From Marinobacter sp. F4206 (GTDB lineage Bacteria > Pseudomonadota > Gammaproteobacteria > Pseudomonadales > Oleiphilaceae), in contig NZ_JAHXKI010000002.1 in NCBI RefSeq assembly GCF_019392195.1, positions 930,001-994,000 of the forward strand: a stretch of 64,000 nucleotides of DNA. Reading direction: 5' to 3'. Made by a program: the position numbers and the translations under genes. Shown in pieces: positions 45,268 to 53,650 of the stretch (position 1 is the stretch's first letter; each line of letters begins with the position of its first letter). The notes below the pieces were generated by a model that saw nothing but the letters and a program-made list of their open reading frames with translations, had not been told where the DNA came from and ran no database searches.

Positions 45268-46023
45268 ATGAAAAAACTGATTGTTGCAGCGAGTTGCGCC
45301 CTGGCCATGGCGGCCGGCACCGTCCAGGCCAAGGACTGGAAAGAAATCCGTATCGCATTCGACGTGCCTTACGAGCCGTTCGAATACAAGGACGAAAATG
45401 GTGAACTGACCGGCTTCGAAGTCGAGCTGGCCGAAGCCATGTGCGAAGAAATGAAAGCGGACTGCGAATTCGTGATCCAGGCATGGGACGGCATGATTCC
45501 GGGCCTGCTGGCGCGCAAGTTCGACGCCATCATGTCCTCCATGTCCATCACGCCGGAGCGCGCCGAGCGCGTCCTGTTCTCCGAGCCGTACTACAACACG
45601 CCGGGCGGCTGGTTCGCTCGTGACGGGTTCGAGACCGACGTGACCGATATGGGCGCGATGGAAGGCAAGGTTGTCGGCGTTCAGCGCGGCACCACCATGG
45701 ACACCTTCGTGACCGAAGAGATGGGCGGCATCGTCAGCATCAAGCGCTACACCACCGCAGACGACATGGTTCTGGATCTCGAGGGTCAGCGCCTGGACGT
45801 AGTCTTTGTTGACTATCCGGTCGGTGAGCAGACCATCCTGAGCAAAGACGGCTTCAAGGAAGTCGGTGAGCCCGTCAAGCTGGGTGAAGGCGTAGGCGTT
45901 GCCATGCGTCAGCGTGACAAGGATCTTGCCGGCAAGGTAAACGCGACTCTGAAGAAACTGAAGAATGATGGCACCTACGACACCATCATGCAGAAGTACT
46001 TCAACTACGACATCAAGATGTAA
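45268..46023 (+). CDS. aotJ: Arginine/ornithine-type periplasmic binding protein
   Basis: A 251-residue periplasmic binding protein with a signal peptide (ending TVQA). The SBP_bac_3 fold is clear: IAFDVPYEPFEYKDENGELTGFEVELAEAMC, then AIMSSMSITPERAERVLFSEPYYNTP. It resembles LAO/HisJ-type binding proteins. Two nearby cysteines (CEEMKADC) may form the disulfide known from this family. A hairpin 6 bp after its stop codon may raise its level above the permeases. Confidence 0.9.
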   Translation: MKKLIVAASCALAMAAGTVQAKDWKEIRIAFDVPYEPFEYKDENGELTGFEVELAEAMCEEMKADCEFVIQAWDGMIPGLLARKFDAIMSSMSITPERAERVLFSEPYYNTPGGWFARDGFETDVTDMGAMEGKVVGVQRGTTMDTFVTEEMGGIVSIKRYTTADDMVLDLEGQRLDVVFVDYPVGEQTILSKDGFKEVGEPVKLGEGVGVAMRQRDKDLAGKVNATLKKLKNDGTYDTIMQKYFNYDIKM

Positions 46024-46028
46024 AACCG

Positions 46029-46055
46029 CAGGGGTGGCCACTCCGGCCACCCCTG
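46029..46055 (+). other. Intercistronic hairpin after aotJ
   Basis: A perfect 11-bp stem (CAGGGGTGGCC and GGCCACCCCTG) with a 5-nt loop but no T-run. Its position just after the binding-protein gene fits a role in message stabilisation rather than full termination. Confidence 0.7.
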
Positions 46056-46071
46056 ATTACCGGACTTTTCC

Positions 46072-46776
46072 ATGCTCGATCTGAAAGGCTATGGCCCGGC
46101 ACTACTTGACGGGGCAGTCATCACCATTGAACTGGCCTTCCTCTCTCTGGCCGTGGCCGTCACTCTCGGACTGATTGGTGCCTCTTCCAAACTTTCCAGT
46201 AACCGTCTGGCCAAAGGTATTGCGACAGCCTACACCACGCTGATTCGCGGAGTACCGGACCTGGTCATGATGCTGCTGTTCTATTACGGCGGCCAGGTGG
46301 CCGTGAATAACCTCTCCGATATGCTGTGGGAGGCTTACGAAATCGACTTTTTCTTCCAGTTCGACCCGTTCATTTCTGGAGTTGTCACCATCGGACTGAT
46401 CTTTGGCGCCTACATGACCGAAACCTTCCGCGGTGCCTTCCTGGCGGTCGAAACCGGGCAAATTGAAGCTGCCCGGGCCTACGGATTTACCCGCTGGCAC
46501 ACGTTCCGCCGCATTATTTTCCCGCAGATGCTTCGCCACGCGCTCCCGGGTATCGGCAACAACTGGCAGGTTCTGCTCAAGACCACCGCGCTGGTTTCCA
46601 TCATTGGCCTGACGGACATGGTTCGGGTCGCCGAAGAAGCCGCCAAGGCCGAGCGTATGCCCTTTCACTTCTTCATACCGGTAGCGTTCGTGTATCTGGC
46701 ACTGACGGCCGGTTCCGAGCTGTTCATCAAGTGGCTCGACAAGCGCGCCAATGTTGGCGTGGTTCAGGGGGGATAA
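46072..46776 (+). CDS. aotQ: Arginine/ornithine ABC transporter permease AotQ
   Basis: A 234-residue HisQ-like permease with five predicted transmembrane segments. The EAA loop is visible as IEAARAYGFTRWHTFRRIIFPQM. It ends 3 bp before aotM, with which it should form the heterodimeric channel. Confidence 0.9.
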   Translation: MLDLKGYGPALLDGAVITIELAFLSLAVAVTLGLIGASSKLSSNRLAKGIATAYTTLIRGVPDLVMMLLFYYGGQVAVNNLSDMLWEAYEIDFFFQFDPFISGVVTIGLIFGAYMTETFRGAFLAVETGQIEAARAYGFTRWHTFRRIIFPQMLRHALPGIGNNWQVLLKTTALVSIIGLTDMVRVAEEAAKAERMPFHFFIPVAFVYLALTAGSELFIKWLDKRANVGVVQGG

Positions 46777-46779
46777 ACG

Positions 46780-47502
46780 ATGCCGGACTTTATCGCCCAG
46801 TGGCTGAACCAGAACGAAATTTTCACCGCCATGACCATCATGGAATACTGGAACGGCCTGGTAAGCACCGTGCAGCTGGTGTTCCTGTCTCTGGTGATCG
46901 GCCTTCTCTGCGCTATCCCGCTGGCGATCATGCGCACCAGCAAAAACCCGTTCGTCTCCGGACCGGTGTGGCTTTACACCTACCTGTTCCGGGGCACGCC
47001 CCTGCTCATCCAGCTGTATATCATTTACTATGGCATTGCCCAGATTCCGGGTATCCAGGAAACCTTCTGGTGGGAGATCTTCCGGGAACCCTTCTACCCG
47101 GCACTGCTGGCCTTCACTCTCAACACGGCGGCCTACACCACCGAGATTATCCGGGGCGCGATTGCAGCGACTCCCCATGGCGAGATCGAGGCAGCCAAGG
47201 CCTACGGCATGAACTGGTTCATGCGGATCCGTCGCATTGTGCTGCCAAGTGCGGCCCGGCGGGCTGTGCAGGCGTATTCCAACGAAGTCATCTTCATGCT
47301 GCATTCGAGCGCAATCGCCAGTGTGGTAACCATTGTGGATCTGACCGGCGCGGCCCGGAACATATACTCCCGGTTCTATGCGCCGTTCGATGCGTTCATC
47401 TTTGTGGCACTGATCTACATGATGTTGACCTTCATTCTGGTGTTCGCGTTCCGCAAACTTGAGAATCATCTGTTGCGGCACCAGCGCCCGATTAACAACT
47501 GA
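46780..47502 (+). CDS. aotM: Arginine/ornithine ABC transporter permease AotM
   Basis: A 240-residue HisM-like permease. The EAA loop IEAAKAYGMNWFMRIRRIVLPSA is conserved, and the segment YLFRGTPLLIQLYIIYYG is typical of polar amino acid permeases. It partners AotQ. It ends the transporter block, ahead of a cloverleaf-like repeat and astE. Confidence 0.9.
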   Translation: MPDFIAQWLNQNEIFTAMTIMEYWNGLVSTVQLVFLSLVIGLLCAIPLAIMRTSKNPFVSGPVWLYTYLFRGTPLLIQLYIIYYGIAQIPGIQETFWWEIFREPFYPALLAFTLNTAAYTTEIIRGAIAATPHGEIEAAKAYGMNWFMRIRRIVLPSAARRAVQAYSNEVIFMLHSSAIASVVTIVDLTGAARNIYSRFYAPFDAFIFVALIYMMLTFILVFAFRKLENHLLRHQRPINN

Positions 47503-47539
47503 CGTTCACAAGTTCCCGAACTGCGGGTGCCCGGGCAGG

Positions 47540-47635
47540 CAGGGTGTTGCCTCCCGGGAGCCGCTCAAGCCCATCCATGGGTCGCTTGAGTGAAGCCATC
47601 CATGGCTTCACACACTCCCGGGAGGCAACACCCTG
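47540..47635. repeat. Cloverleaf-like inverted repeat element
   Basis: Two 21-bp perfectly complementary arms (47540-47560 and 47615-47635; each contains CTCCCGGGAG) enclose two further hairpins: 47564-47590 (CTCAAG with CTTGAG, then CCCAT with ATGGG) and 47591-47610 (TGAAGCCAT with ATGGCTTCA). Both inner hairpins share the tip CCATCCATGG. The whole can fold into a three-way junction in DNA or RNA. It lies in the 163-bp gap between aotM and astE. It resembles REP/BIME-type dispersed elements; no coding potential. Confidence 0.9.
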
Positions 47636-47665
47636 CCCGCCCCCAGACCTCTTTCGGGGATTCCA

Positions 47666-48715
47666 ATGAGCGTGTACTCGAATCTCTTTTCTGATTCCTC
47701 TGACTGGCTTGACCACACCCTGAGTTTTGCCTCCGCCGAGGTCCCTGAAGTTCGCACCGAGCTGGTTGATGGCACCGCCATCGTCCGAAAAGCCCTGGGG
47801 ATTCTGGAGCTCACGCCGCCAGCCGATCGGGCCAACACCAACCACGAAGCCCTTATCGTCTCCGCCGGCGTGCACGGCAATGAGACAGCACCCATCGAAG
47901 TACTCAACGGTTTGGTCAGTGAACTACTGAATGGCGACTGGCAGCTGGCATGCCCCACCCTGCTGATTCTTGGCAATGCGCCCGCCATGGTGGCCGGCGA
48001 ACGGTTCCTGGATGTGAACATGAACCGGCTGTTCCACGGTGCCCACGAAAAGCCCGAGTACCGCGACCTGCCCGAGGCGTCGCGAGCCCGGCAGATTGAG
48101 GCGCTGTGTCGGCAGTTCTCCGAGAGCCACCCGGACCATGCGCTTTCTCACTATGACCTGCACACGGCGATCCGGCCATCCCGGCGGGAAAAGTTTGCGC
48201 TGTATCCCTTTGTGGACGGCCGTCGGGTGCCGGCTGATCAGTGCGATTTCCTGCGGGAGGCCGAGGTGGAAACCCTGCTGCTTCAACACAAGTCGGGCAC
48301 CACCTTCTCGTCCTTTACGTCGTCTCAGCTGAGCGCCGAGAGCTTTACAGTGGAATTGGGAAAGGTTCGGCCGTTCGGTCAGAACGACCTGACCCGGTTC
48401 CGTGGCATCGGGGATGCCCTGCGCCGGCGGTTTCGCGGTGCCCCGGCGCCGCAGCCCAGCAGGTCATCAGCCGGGCTAACGGTATTTGAGGTCGTTCACG
48501 AGATTCTGAACACCGGGGCCAGCTTCGAGTTTCACGTCCCGGATGACGTGGCCAACTTTACCGAGTACGCGCCTGGCACGGTGATCTGGGAGGACGAAAA
48601 TACCTGTTACCGGGTGGGTGATATCGCCGAATCCATCGTGTTCCCGAACCGGGATGTCCCGGTTGGCCAGCGCGCGGGCCTGTTGATCAGACCCCGGAAA
48701 GATTCCGGGGTCTGA
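47666..48715 (+). CDS. astE: Succinylglutamate desuccinylase AstE
   Basis: A 349-residue zinc carboxypeptidase-like enzyme that cleaves N-succinylglutamate to succinate and glutamate, the last step of the AST pathway. Zinc ligands are in VSAGVHGNETAPIE (His and Glu) and in the later HYDLHTAIR (His). Its length is a little above the usual 320-340. It is split from the other ast genes, which lie 5 kb away on the opposite strand, and is next to the aot transporter. In Pseudomonas an AstE-like gene (aotO) also lies in the aot operon, so a desuccinylase-related role other than AstE is possible but the motifs fit AstE. Confidence 0.88.
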   Translation: MSVYSNLFSDSSDWLDHTLSFASAEVPEVRTELVDGTAIVRKALGILELTPPADRANTNHEALIVSAGVHGNETAPIEVLNGLVSELLNGDWQLACPTLLILGNAPAMVAGERFLDVNMNRLFHGAHEKPEYRDLPEASRARQIEALCRQFSESHPDHALSHYDLHTAIRPSRREKFALYPFVDGRRVPADQCDFLREAEVETLLLQHKSGTTFSSFTSSQLSAESFTVELGKVRPFGQNDLTRFRGIGDALRRRFRGAPAPQPSRSSAGLTVFEVVHEILNTGASFEFHVPDDVANFTEYAPGTVIWEDENTCYRVGDIAESIVFPNRDVPVGQRAGLLIRPRKDSGV

Positions 48716-48717
48716 TC
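48685..48717. other. Perfect inverted repeat across the astE stop codon
   Basis: Two 15-bp arms (GATCAGACCCCGGAA and its complement) flank a 3-nt loop; the right arm includes the astE TGA. It lies in the 12-bp gap between astE and the convergent RND gene. It has no T-run on either strand, so termination without Rho-type help is uncertain, but a strong hairpin will form in both transcripts. Confidence 0.75.
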
Positions 48718-48727
48718 GGTCGCCGGT

Positions 48728-51700
48728 TCACGCTGGCGCGTTTTCGGGCTCGGGCACGGGCGTTTTGATCAGCTGCGTGCACACGGCCGGAATCACCAGC
48801 AGGGTCAGGACCGTGGACGCCAGCAGGCCGGAGATAATCGCCCAGGCCATCGGCGGCCAGAGCGTTGAGCTCGAGAAGGCCAGGGGCAACAGTCCCGCCA
48901 CCGTGGTGGCCGTGGTCAGCAGGATGGGACGGGTGCGTTGCTCAACCGCCTTGCGCACGGCGTCACGAATACCCTCCCCCGCCTCCAGTTGCCGGTCCAT
49001 CACATCCAGCAACACGATCGCGTTGTTCACCACAATCCCCACCAGGGCAATCACCCCCAGCAGCGACTGAAAGCCGAACGGCGAATCCGAGAGAACCAGC
49101 CCTGGGAAGATGCCCACGGTGGCCAGGGGCACGGTCAACAGAATGATGCCAACACGGCGGAACGAATTGAATTGCAGCAGCAGGAAAAACAGCAGCAACA
49201 GCACGCCAATCGGCGCGGCCGTCAGCAAGGCCCCATTGGCATCCCCCGAGCCCTCGGCGTCGCCGCCCATTTCGATACGGGTACCGGCCGGCAAGGGGTT
49301 GTCCTCAAGGGCACGATACAGGCCATCAAGGGCCCGGCTGAAGCCGTACCCGGTCAGCAGGTTCGCGGTGACGGTGTTCATTCTCACGCCGTCTCGAAGA
49401 TACCGGACCGCCGGTTCCCAACTGGTCTTCACACTGGCAACCGCCGCCAGGGGTATGGCGTCGCCCTGATCGTTATAGATATTGACTGACAGCAGACGGG
49501 GCAGCGGCAGGGACGTGCCCTCCCGGGATCGCAGAACCAACGGGATCGGGTCTTCTTCCTGACGATAGCGCTCGGCGACGACGCCGAAGCTCTGACCATA
49601 GAGGCTCTGGGCTACGTCCGCCCGGGTCAGCCCGTAGCGGGCTGCGGTCGCATCGTCGACATTGATGGCGATGCTCGGCACGCCAATGTCCAGATCATGG
49701 CGGACATCAACGGTACCTTCGACATCGCGAAGAATGCCAAAGATCTGCTCCACCGCCTCGGTTCGGGTTTCGTCGTTGGCGTGATAAACCCGAACTTCCA
49801 CCGGTGCCGCCCTCGGCGGTCCCTGACCAAGAATACCAACGGTGACATCCAGCTCCGGCATCTCCTGGCTCACATGGGCGCGAACCCAGCGGATCATCTC
49901 GGTGGTGTCCGCCAGGGTCGGAGTACGGATCACCAGACGAGCGCGGTTTGGCGCCTGGGGTGCCCGTTGCAGGTTGTAATAGAAGCTCGGGCCGGTAAAG
50001 CCGACAAACCGGTGAATTTCGACCGCATCAGGCTGGGTACGGATCATCTGTTCCAGATCCGCCGCCGCCTGCGCGGTGCGCGCCTGATCCGTACCTTCCG
50101 GCATATAAAGCTCGACGATAACCCGTGGCCGGTCGGCATTCGGGAAAAACTGTTGAGCCATGAATGGAGTCATCGCCACACTGATGGCCACCAGCAGAAC
50201 CCCGGCGGCGATGAGTCGGCCGGGATAGCGCGAAACCAGGCCACCAAGAAATCGGGCCAGGCCAACCAACCGGTTCTTGCCGTTATTGGCCCGGGGCTTC
50301 AGGAACCTGGCTGCCAACAGGGGCACCGCGGAGATCGCCAGCAGGTAACTGACCGACAGAGTCAGCATGATCATGACCGGTACGCCCCGGGTGAAGTCGG
50401 CGGCACCGCCCTTGGATAACAACAATGGCGCGAAGGCGGCCAGCGTGGTTCCGGTGGAGGCGCCGAGGGGCCCTGCCAGCTCGGCCACGGCCTTGCGCAG
50501 CGCGTCCAGGCGCCGCATACCCTCGTCCAGGTGACCCTGGATGTTCTCGACGATAACAATGGCATTGTCGATGAGAATCCCGAGGGAAATGACCATGCCG
50601 ATGACCGCTATCTGGTGCAGTACGCCGCCACCCAGGTCATAGAGGCCAACACTGATCAGCGCCACCATTGGCAGTATCGACGCCATCAGCAATCCCATGC
50701 GGATGCCCATGCCGGTGAACACGACCGCGACAATGATCAGGACCGACAGCACCAGGCTCCAGGCGAGGTTATCCAGACGCTCCTCCACCTTGTCCGGCTG
50801 GAAGAACATTTCCCGGATCTCGTAGGGCTGAAACTCTGACCGGATCGACTCCACCCGTTCCCGGACCCGCTGACCGAAACGGATCGCGTCGGTTGTCCCC
50901 TCCTCCATAATCACAGAGACCAGAACGACCCGTTCACCGTCGAACCAGGTTTCCGGCTGCCTCGGTTCCACCGGCCCCCGCCAGACATCGGCGGCAGCCG
51001 CCAGGGGTACCTGTGAACCATCAGGCAGTTCGATCGGCGTGGCCCGAATGGCATCAATGTCGGCAAACTCGCTGTTTGGCAGCACCGACAGACGACGCCC
51101 GTTGACCACCACAAAACCACCGGGAATGGTTTGGTTGCGCCGGGCCAGCGTATCCATGACCCGCGCCGGTGAAATGCCCAGCCGATACAGCGCGGCATCA
51201 TCGAGCGCCAGGGTGATCTGCTCATCGGCATCGCCCTCCAGGTCAACTCGCGACACCCCGTTGATGCCCGAAAGATTCTGCTTCAGGCGTTCGGCCACCT
51301 CGCTCAGTTCCGTCACCGACGGTCCGCCGGCAACAGCCAGAACGATGGCCGGAATATCAATCAGCCGGTCATCCAGGGCCATCTGCCCGACATCATCCGG
51401 AAAATCCTTCCGGGCACGCTCCATGGCCAGTCGGACCCGGTCCCAGGCCGGATCGGTGTCGTAGATGGTGTCGTTCAGGCGCAGTTTTGCCAGAGCAACG
51501 CCGGTTCGGGCGGTGCCCTGAGTGAACTCAACTTCCTCAACCTGGCGCAGCTCATCAACGAGCGGCCGAAGAACAAGCCGCTCGACCGCATCGGCACTGG
51601 CACCCGGGTAGTTCACACTGATCATCCCGGCGCGGTAGGGAAATGACGGATCCTCCTGGCGGGGCATGGTGCTGTAGGCGGCCACCCCGAGCAGGCACAA

Positions 51701-51754
51701 CATCGTGACCACCATGCCCAGCAGGCGCTGGCAGTTGAGAAGCCGGCGAGTCAT
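48728..51754 (-). CDS. RND efflux transporter permease
   Basis: A 1008-residue inner membrane pump with the two-fold RND layout: 12 transmembrane helices and two large periplasmic loops (about 35-335 and 555-840). The TM4 motif reads LGILIDNAIVIVENI, with Asp then Asn where AcrB has Asp-Asp; the Lys-bearing TM10 region reads GIVVNNAIVLLDVMD. It is 0-bp overlapped with the adaptor gene (51754) and forms a pump with it; the outer membrane channel is not encoded nearby. Probable role is export of toxic compounds under control of the adjacent TetR regulator. Confidence 0.92.
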   Translation of the reverse strand: MTRRLLNCQRLLGMVVTMLCLLGVAAYSTMPRQEDPSFPYRAGMISVNYPGASADAVERLVLRPLVDELRQVEEVEFTQGTARTGVALAKLRLNDTIYDTDPAWDRVRLAMERARKDFPDDVGQMALDDRLIDIPAIVLAVAGGPSVTELSEVAERLKQNLSGINGVSRVDLEGDADEQITLALDDAALYRLGISPARVMDTLARRNQTIPGGFVVVNGRRLSVLPNSEFADIDAIRATPIELPDGSQVPLAAAADVWRGPVEPRQPETWFDGERVVLVSVIMEEGTTDAIRFGQRVRERVESIRSEFQPYEIREMFFQPDKVEERLDNLAWSLVLSVLIIVAVVFTGMGIRMGLLMASILPMVALISVGLYDLGGGVLHQIAVIGMVISLGILIDNAIVIVENIQGHLDEGMRRLDALRKAVAELAGPLGASTGTTLAAFAPLLLSKGGAADFTRGVPVMIMLTLSVSYLLAISAVPLLAARFLKPRANNGKNRLVGLARFLGGLVSRYPGRLIAAGVLLVAISVAMTPFMAQQFFPNADRPRVIVELYMPEGTDQARTAQAAADLEQMIRTQPDAVEIHRFVGFTGPSFYYNLQRAPQAPNRARLVIRTPTLADTTEMIRWVRAHVSQEMPELDVTVGILGQGPPRAAPVEVRVYHANDETRTEAVEQIFGILRDVEGTVDVRHDLDIGVPSIAINVDDATAARYGLTRADVAQSLYGQSFGVVAERYRQEEDPIPLVLRSREGTSLPLPRLLSVNIYNDQGDAIPLAAVASVKTSWEPAVRYLRDGVRMNTVTANLLTGYGFSRALDGLYRALEDNPLPAGTRIEMGGDAEGSGDANGALLTAAPIGVLLLLFFLLLQFNSFRRVGIILLTVPLATVGIFPGLVLSDSPFGFQSLLGVIALVGIVVNNAIVLLDVMDRQLEAGEGIRDAVRKAVEQRTRPILLTTATTVAGLLPLAFSSSTLWPPMAWAIISGLLASTVLTLLVIPAVCTQLIKTPVPEPENAPA

Positions 51755-52833
51755 CAGCGCACCTCCACTGCATCACCGTCGGTGAGGCGCGTCATGCCTG
51801 CGTAAACCACCTGGTCGCCCGGTGCGAGTGCATCCGCCCGAACCACAACACGCTCGCCAACAACCCGTTCCACAGTCACCGGAATACGTCTGGCCTCACC
51901 ACCGCGCACCCTAAACACACCGGTACTATCGGCCATACGAATCACCGAGAGCAGCGGCACCGTCGTTGCCGAGGTTCGAACCGGCGTAATGCCAACCTCG
52001 ACGGGCTCACCGGGTTCCAGGGTATCCACCGGCAGGCTGACCAGAACCGGGTGCAACTCGCCGCGCACCGCTCCGGCCTGGGCAATCTCCACCACCGAGC
52101 CGGTCTGCTTGCGCCGACTGCGGTCCTGAACGGACCAGACCGGCAGTTCCTGCTCCAACGCCACATGATCCAGCAGGTACGCTGGCACCCGCACTTCCAC
52201 TTCCCGTCCCTGCGGCGAGGACAGACGCATAACCGGCTGGCCGGCGGCAACGAATTCATCCGGTTCCACCAACAGGGCTTCCACCCGGCCGGCAAAGGGC
52301 GCGCGCAATGCGCTCTCGTTCAGCAACTGGGTGGCTTCGGCCAGAGCGGCTTCGGCAGTGGCTACGCTGGCCCGGAGCGAATCCCGACGGGCACCAATCT
52401 GCTCCAGACTCTGCTCGGATACTACGCCGCGCTCGTGCAACCGACTTGAACGGTCCCATTCCCGCTTAGCCTGTTCGTATTGGGTATTCAGCTCCTCCAG
52501 CTTGGCCCGGGCCGAATCCCGGGCCGGCGCCAACGCGGGGTTGTACACTCGAGCCAGGACATCGTCTGCTGCCACCCGCTGGCCCAACTCAACCGCGCGC
52601 TCTTTCAGCGTCCCGCTTACCTGAAACGTCAGTGTCGCCCGCTGGGTGGCCCGAACAATCCCCGAAAAACGCAGCGGTATTCCTTCAGTCTGTCCCCCTG
52701 TTACCTCGGCAACGCGCACGGACACCTTAGGGCTCTCTGAGTCAGCAGACACATCACCGGCCTTACACCCGGTCACAATGATGGAGGAAACAAGCAGAAA
52801 AATAGCGGCGATTGAATGGGGAAGTGGCTTCAT
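51754..52833 (-). CDS. RND efflux periplasmic adaptor lipoprotein
   Basis: A 359-residue membrane fusion protein with a lipobox (VTGC, Cys23), a split lipoyl domain (TLTFQVSGTLKERAVELGQRVAADDVLA and, later, LRAPFAGRVEALLVEPDEFVAAGQPVM), a coiled-coil hairpin between them (about 95-165), then beta-barrel and membrane-proximal domains. It links the RND pump to an outer membrane channel. Transcribed leftward with the pump, divergent from tetR. Confidence 0.92.
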   Translation of the reverse strand: MKPLPHSIAAIFLLVSSIIVTGCKAGDVSADSESPKVSVRVAEVTGGQTEGIPLRFSGIVRATQRATLTFQVSGTLKERAVELGQRVAADDVLARVYNPALAPARDSARAKLEELNTQYEQAKREWDRSSRLHERGVVSEQSLEQIGARRDSLRASVATAEAALAEATQLLNESALRAPFAGRVEALLVEPDEFVAAGQPVMRLSSPQGREVEVRVPAYLLDHVALEQELPVWSVQDRSRRKQTGSVVEIAQAGAVRGELHPVLVSLPVDTLEPGEPVEVGITPVRTSATTVPLLSVIRMADSTGVFRVRGGEARRIPVTVERVVGERVVVRADALAPGDQVVYAGMTRLTDGDAVEVR

Positions 52834-52910
52834 GATCAGTCCTTTCGTCCATGTTCGTGTCGGTGGCAGGTACCCGCTCCGTCGGAAACCCGAAAGATGC
52901 TTAACGACAT

Positions 52911-52936
52911 AATGTCACTCTTTGACATTTTGTCAA
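52911..52936. promoter_or_regulatory. Overlapping palindromes, likely TetR operator and promoter
   Basis: AATGTCA-N5-TGACATT (52911-52929) overlaps TTGACA-N3-TGTCAA (52922-52936) in the region between the divergent pump and tetR genes. TTGACA also works as a -35 for tetR with a TTTTAT -10 at 17-bp spacing. Binding of the TetR product here would block its own gene and the pump operon. Confidence 0.62.
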
Positions 52937-52999
52937 TAATCAGCTTTTATCCACTTTCAGGTATGATGCCCGTGCAGTTTCAGATAAATGGAAGACGCC

Positions 53000-53650
53000 A
53001 TGAGTGAACCGCTTAAAACCCGCCGCGAACGGGAAAAACAGGCCCGACACGATGCCATTCTGGACGCAGCCGAGCTGGTGTTCTCGGAAAAAGGCTACGA
53101 GCGCACTTCCATGGACGACATCGCCCGCACCGCCAGTCTGAGCCGGGCGCTGCTGTATGTGTATTTCAAGGACAAAGCGGCGATTCAGCGAGGAATCATG
53201 CTGAGGGCCGGCCAGAGCCTGACCGCACGTTTCCAGGACGCGAAAGCAACCGCCGATACCGGGCTCGCGCAGATTTCGGCCATGGGCGAGGCGTATTACC
53301 GGTTTTATCAGGATGAGCCGGATTACTTTTCCGCTCTGACCCAGGCCTCAACGGCCATGGCGGAAGCGGACGAAAGTCAGGCGGAGGAAATGCTGTGCTC
53401 GAAGTCCGAGCTGATGGAGCTGATGATCGGTGCCATCCGCCAGGGGCTTGAGGATGGCACCATGAGTCGGGAACGGATCACGGACCCGGTGCAGACGGCA
53501 CTCTACCTGCGGGGCGCCCTGCACGGCGTCATACTGCTATGCCAGTCCGAGCTTGGCGCGGCGGGTCATGGCGAGGCCAGCGGGAACTTCGCTGCCGATG
53601 CCCTGATCCGCCACACCATGGACATGCTGACGTCGTCGATCGCGTCCTAG
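53000..53650 (+). CDS. TetR-family transcriptional repressor
   Basis: A 216-residue repressor. The helix-turn-helix is at about residues 15-60 ([37 protein letters not shown], shown here in outline), with a ligand-binding domain behind it. It is divergent from the RND pump genes, the classic arrangement for efflux control. The ATG at 53000 is preferred (GGAAG 5 nt upstream); an in-frame ATG at 52988 lacks such a site. Its last 4 bp overlap the convergent astB end. Confidence 0.88.
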   Translation: MSEPLKTRREREKQARHDAILDAAELVFSEKGYERTSMDDIARTASLSRALLYVYFKDKAAIQRGIMLRAGQSLTARFQDAKATADTGLAQISAMGEAYYRFYQDEPDYFSALTQASTAMAEADESQAEEMLCSKSELMELMIGAIRQGLEDGTMSRERITDPVQTALYLRGALHGVILLCQSELGAAGHGEASGNFAADALIRHTMDMLTSSIAS

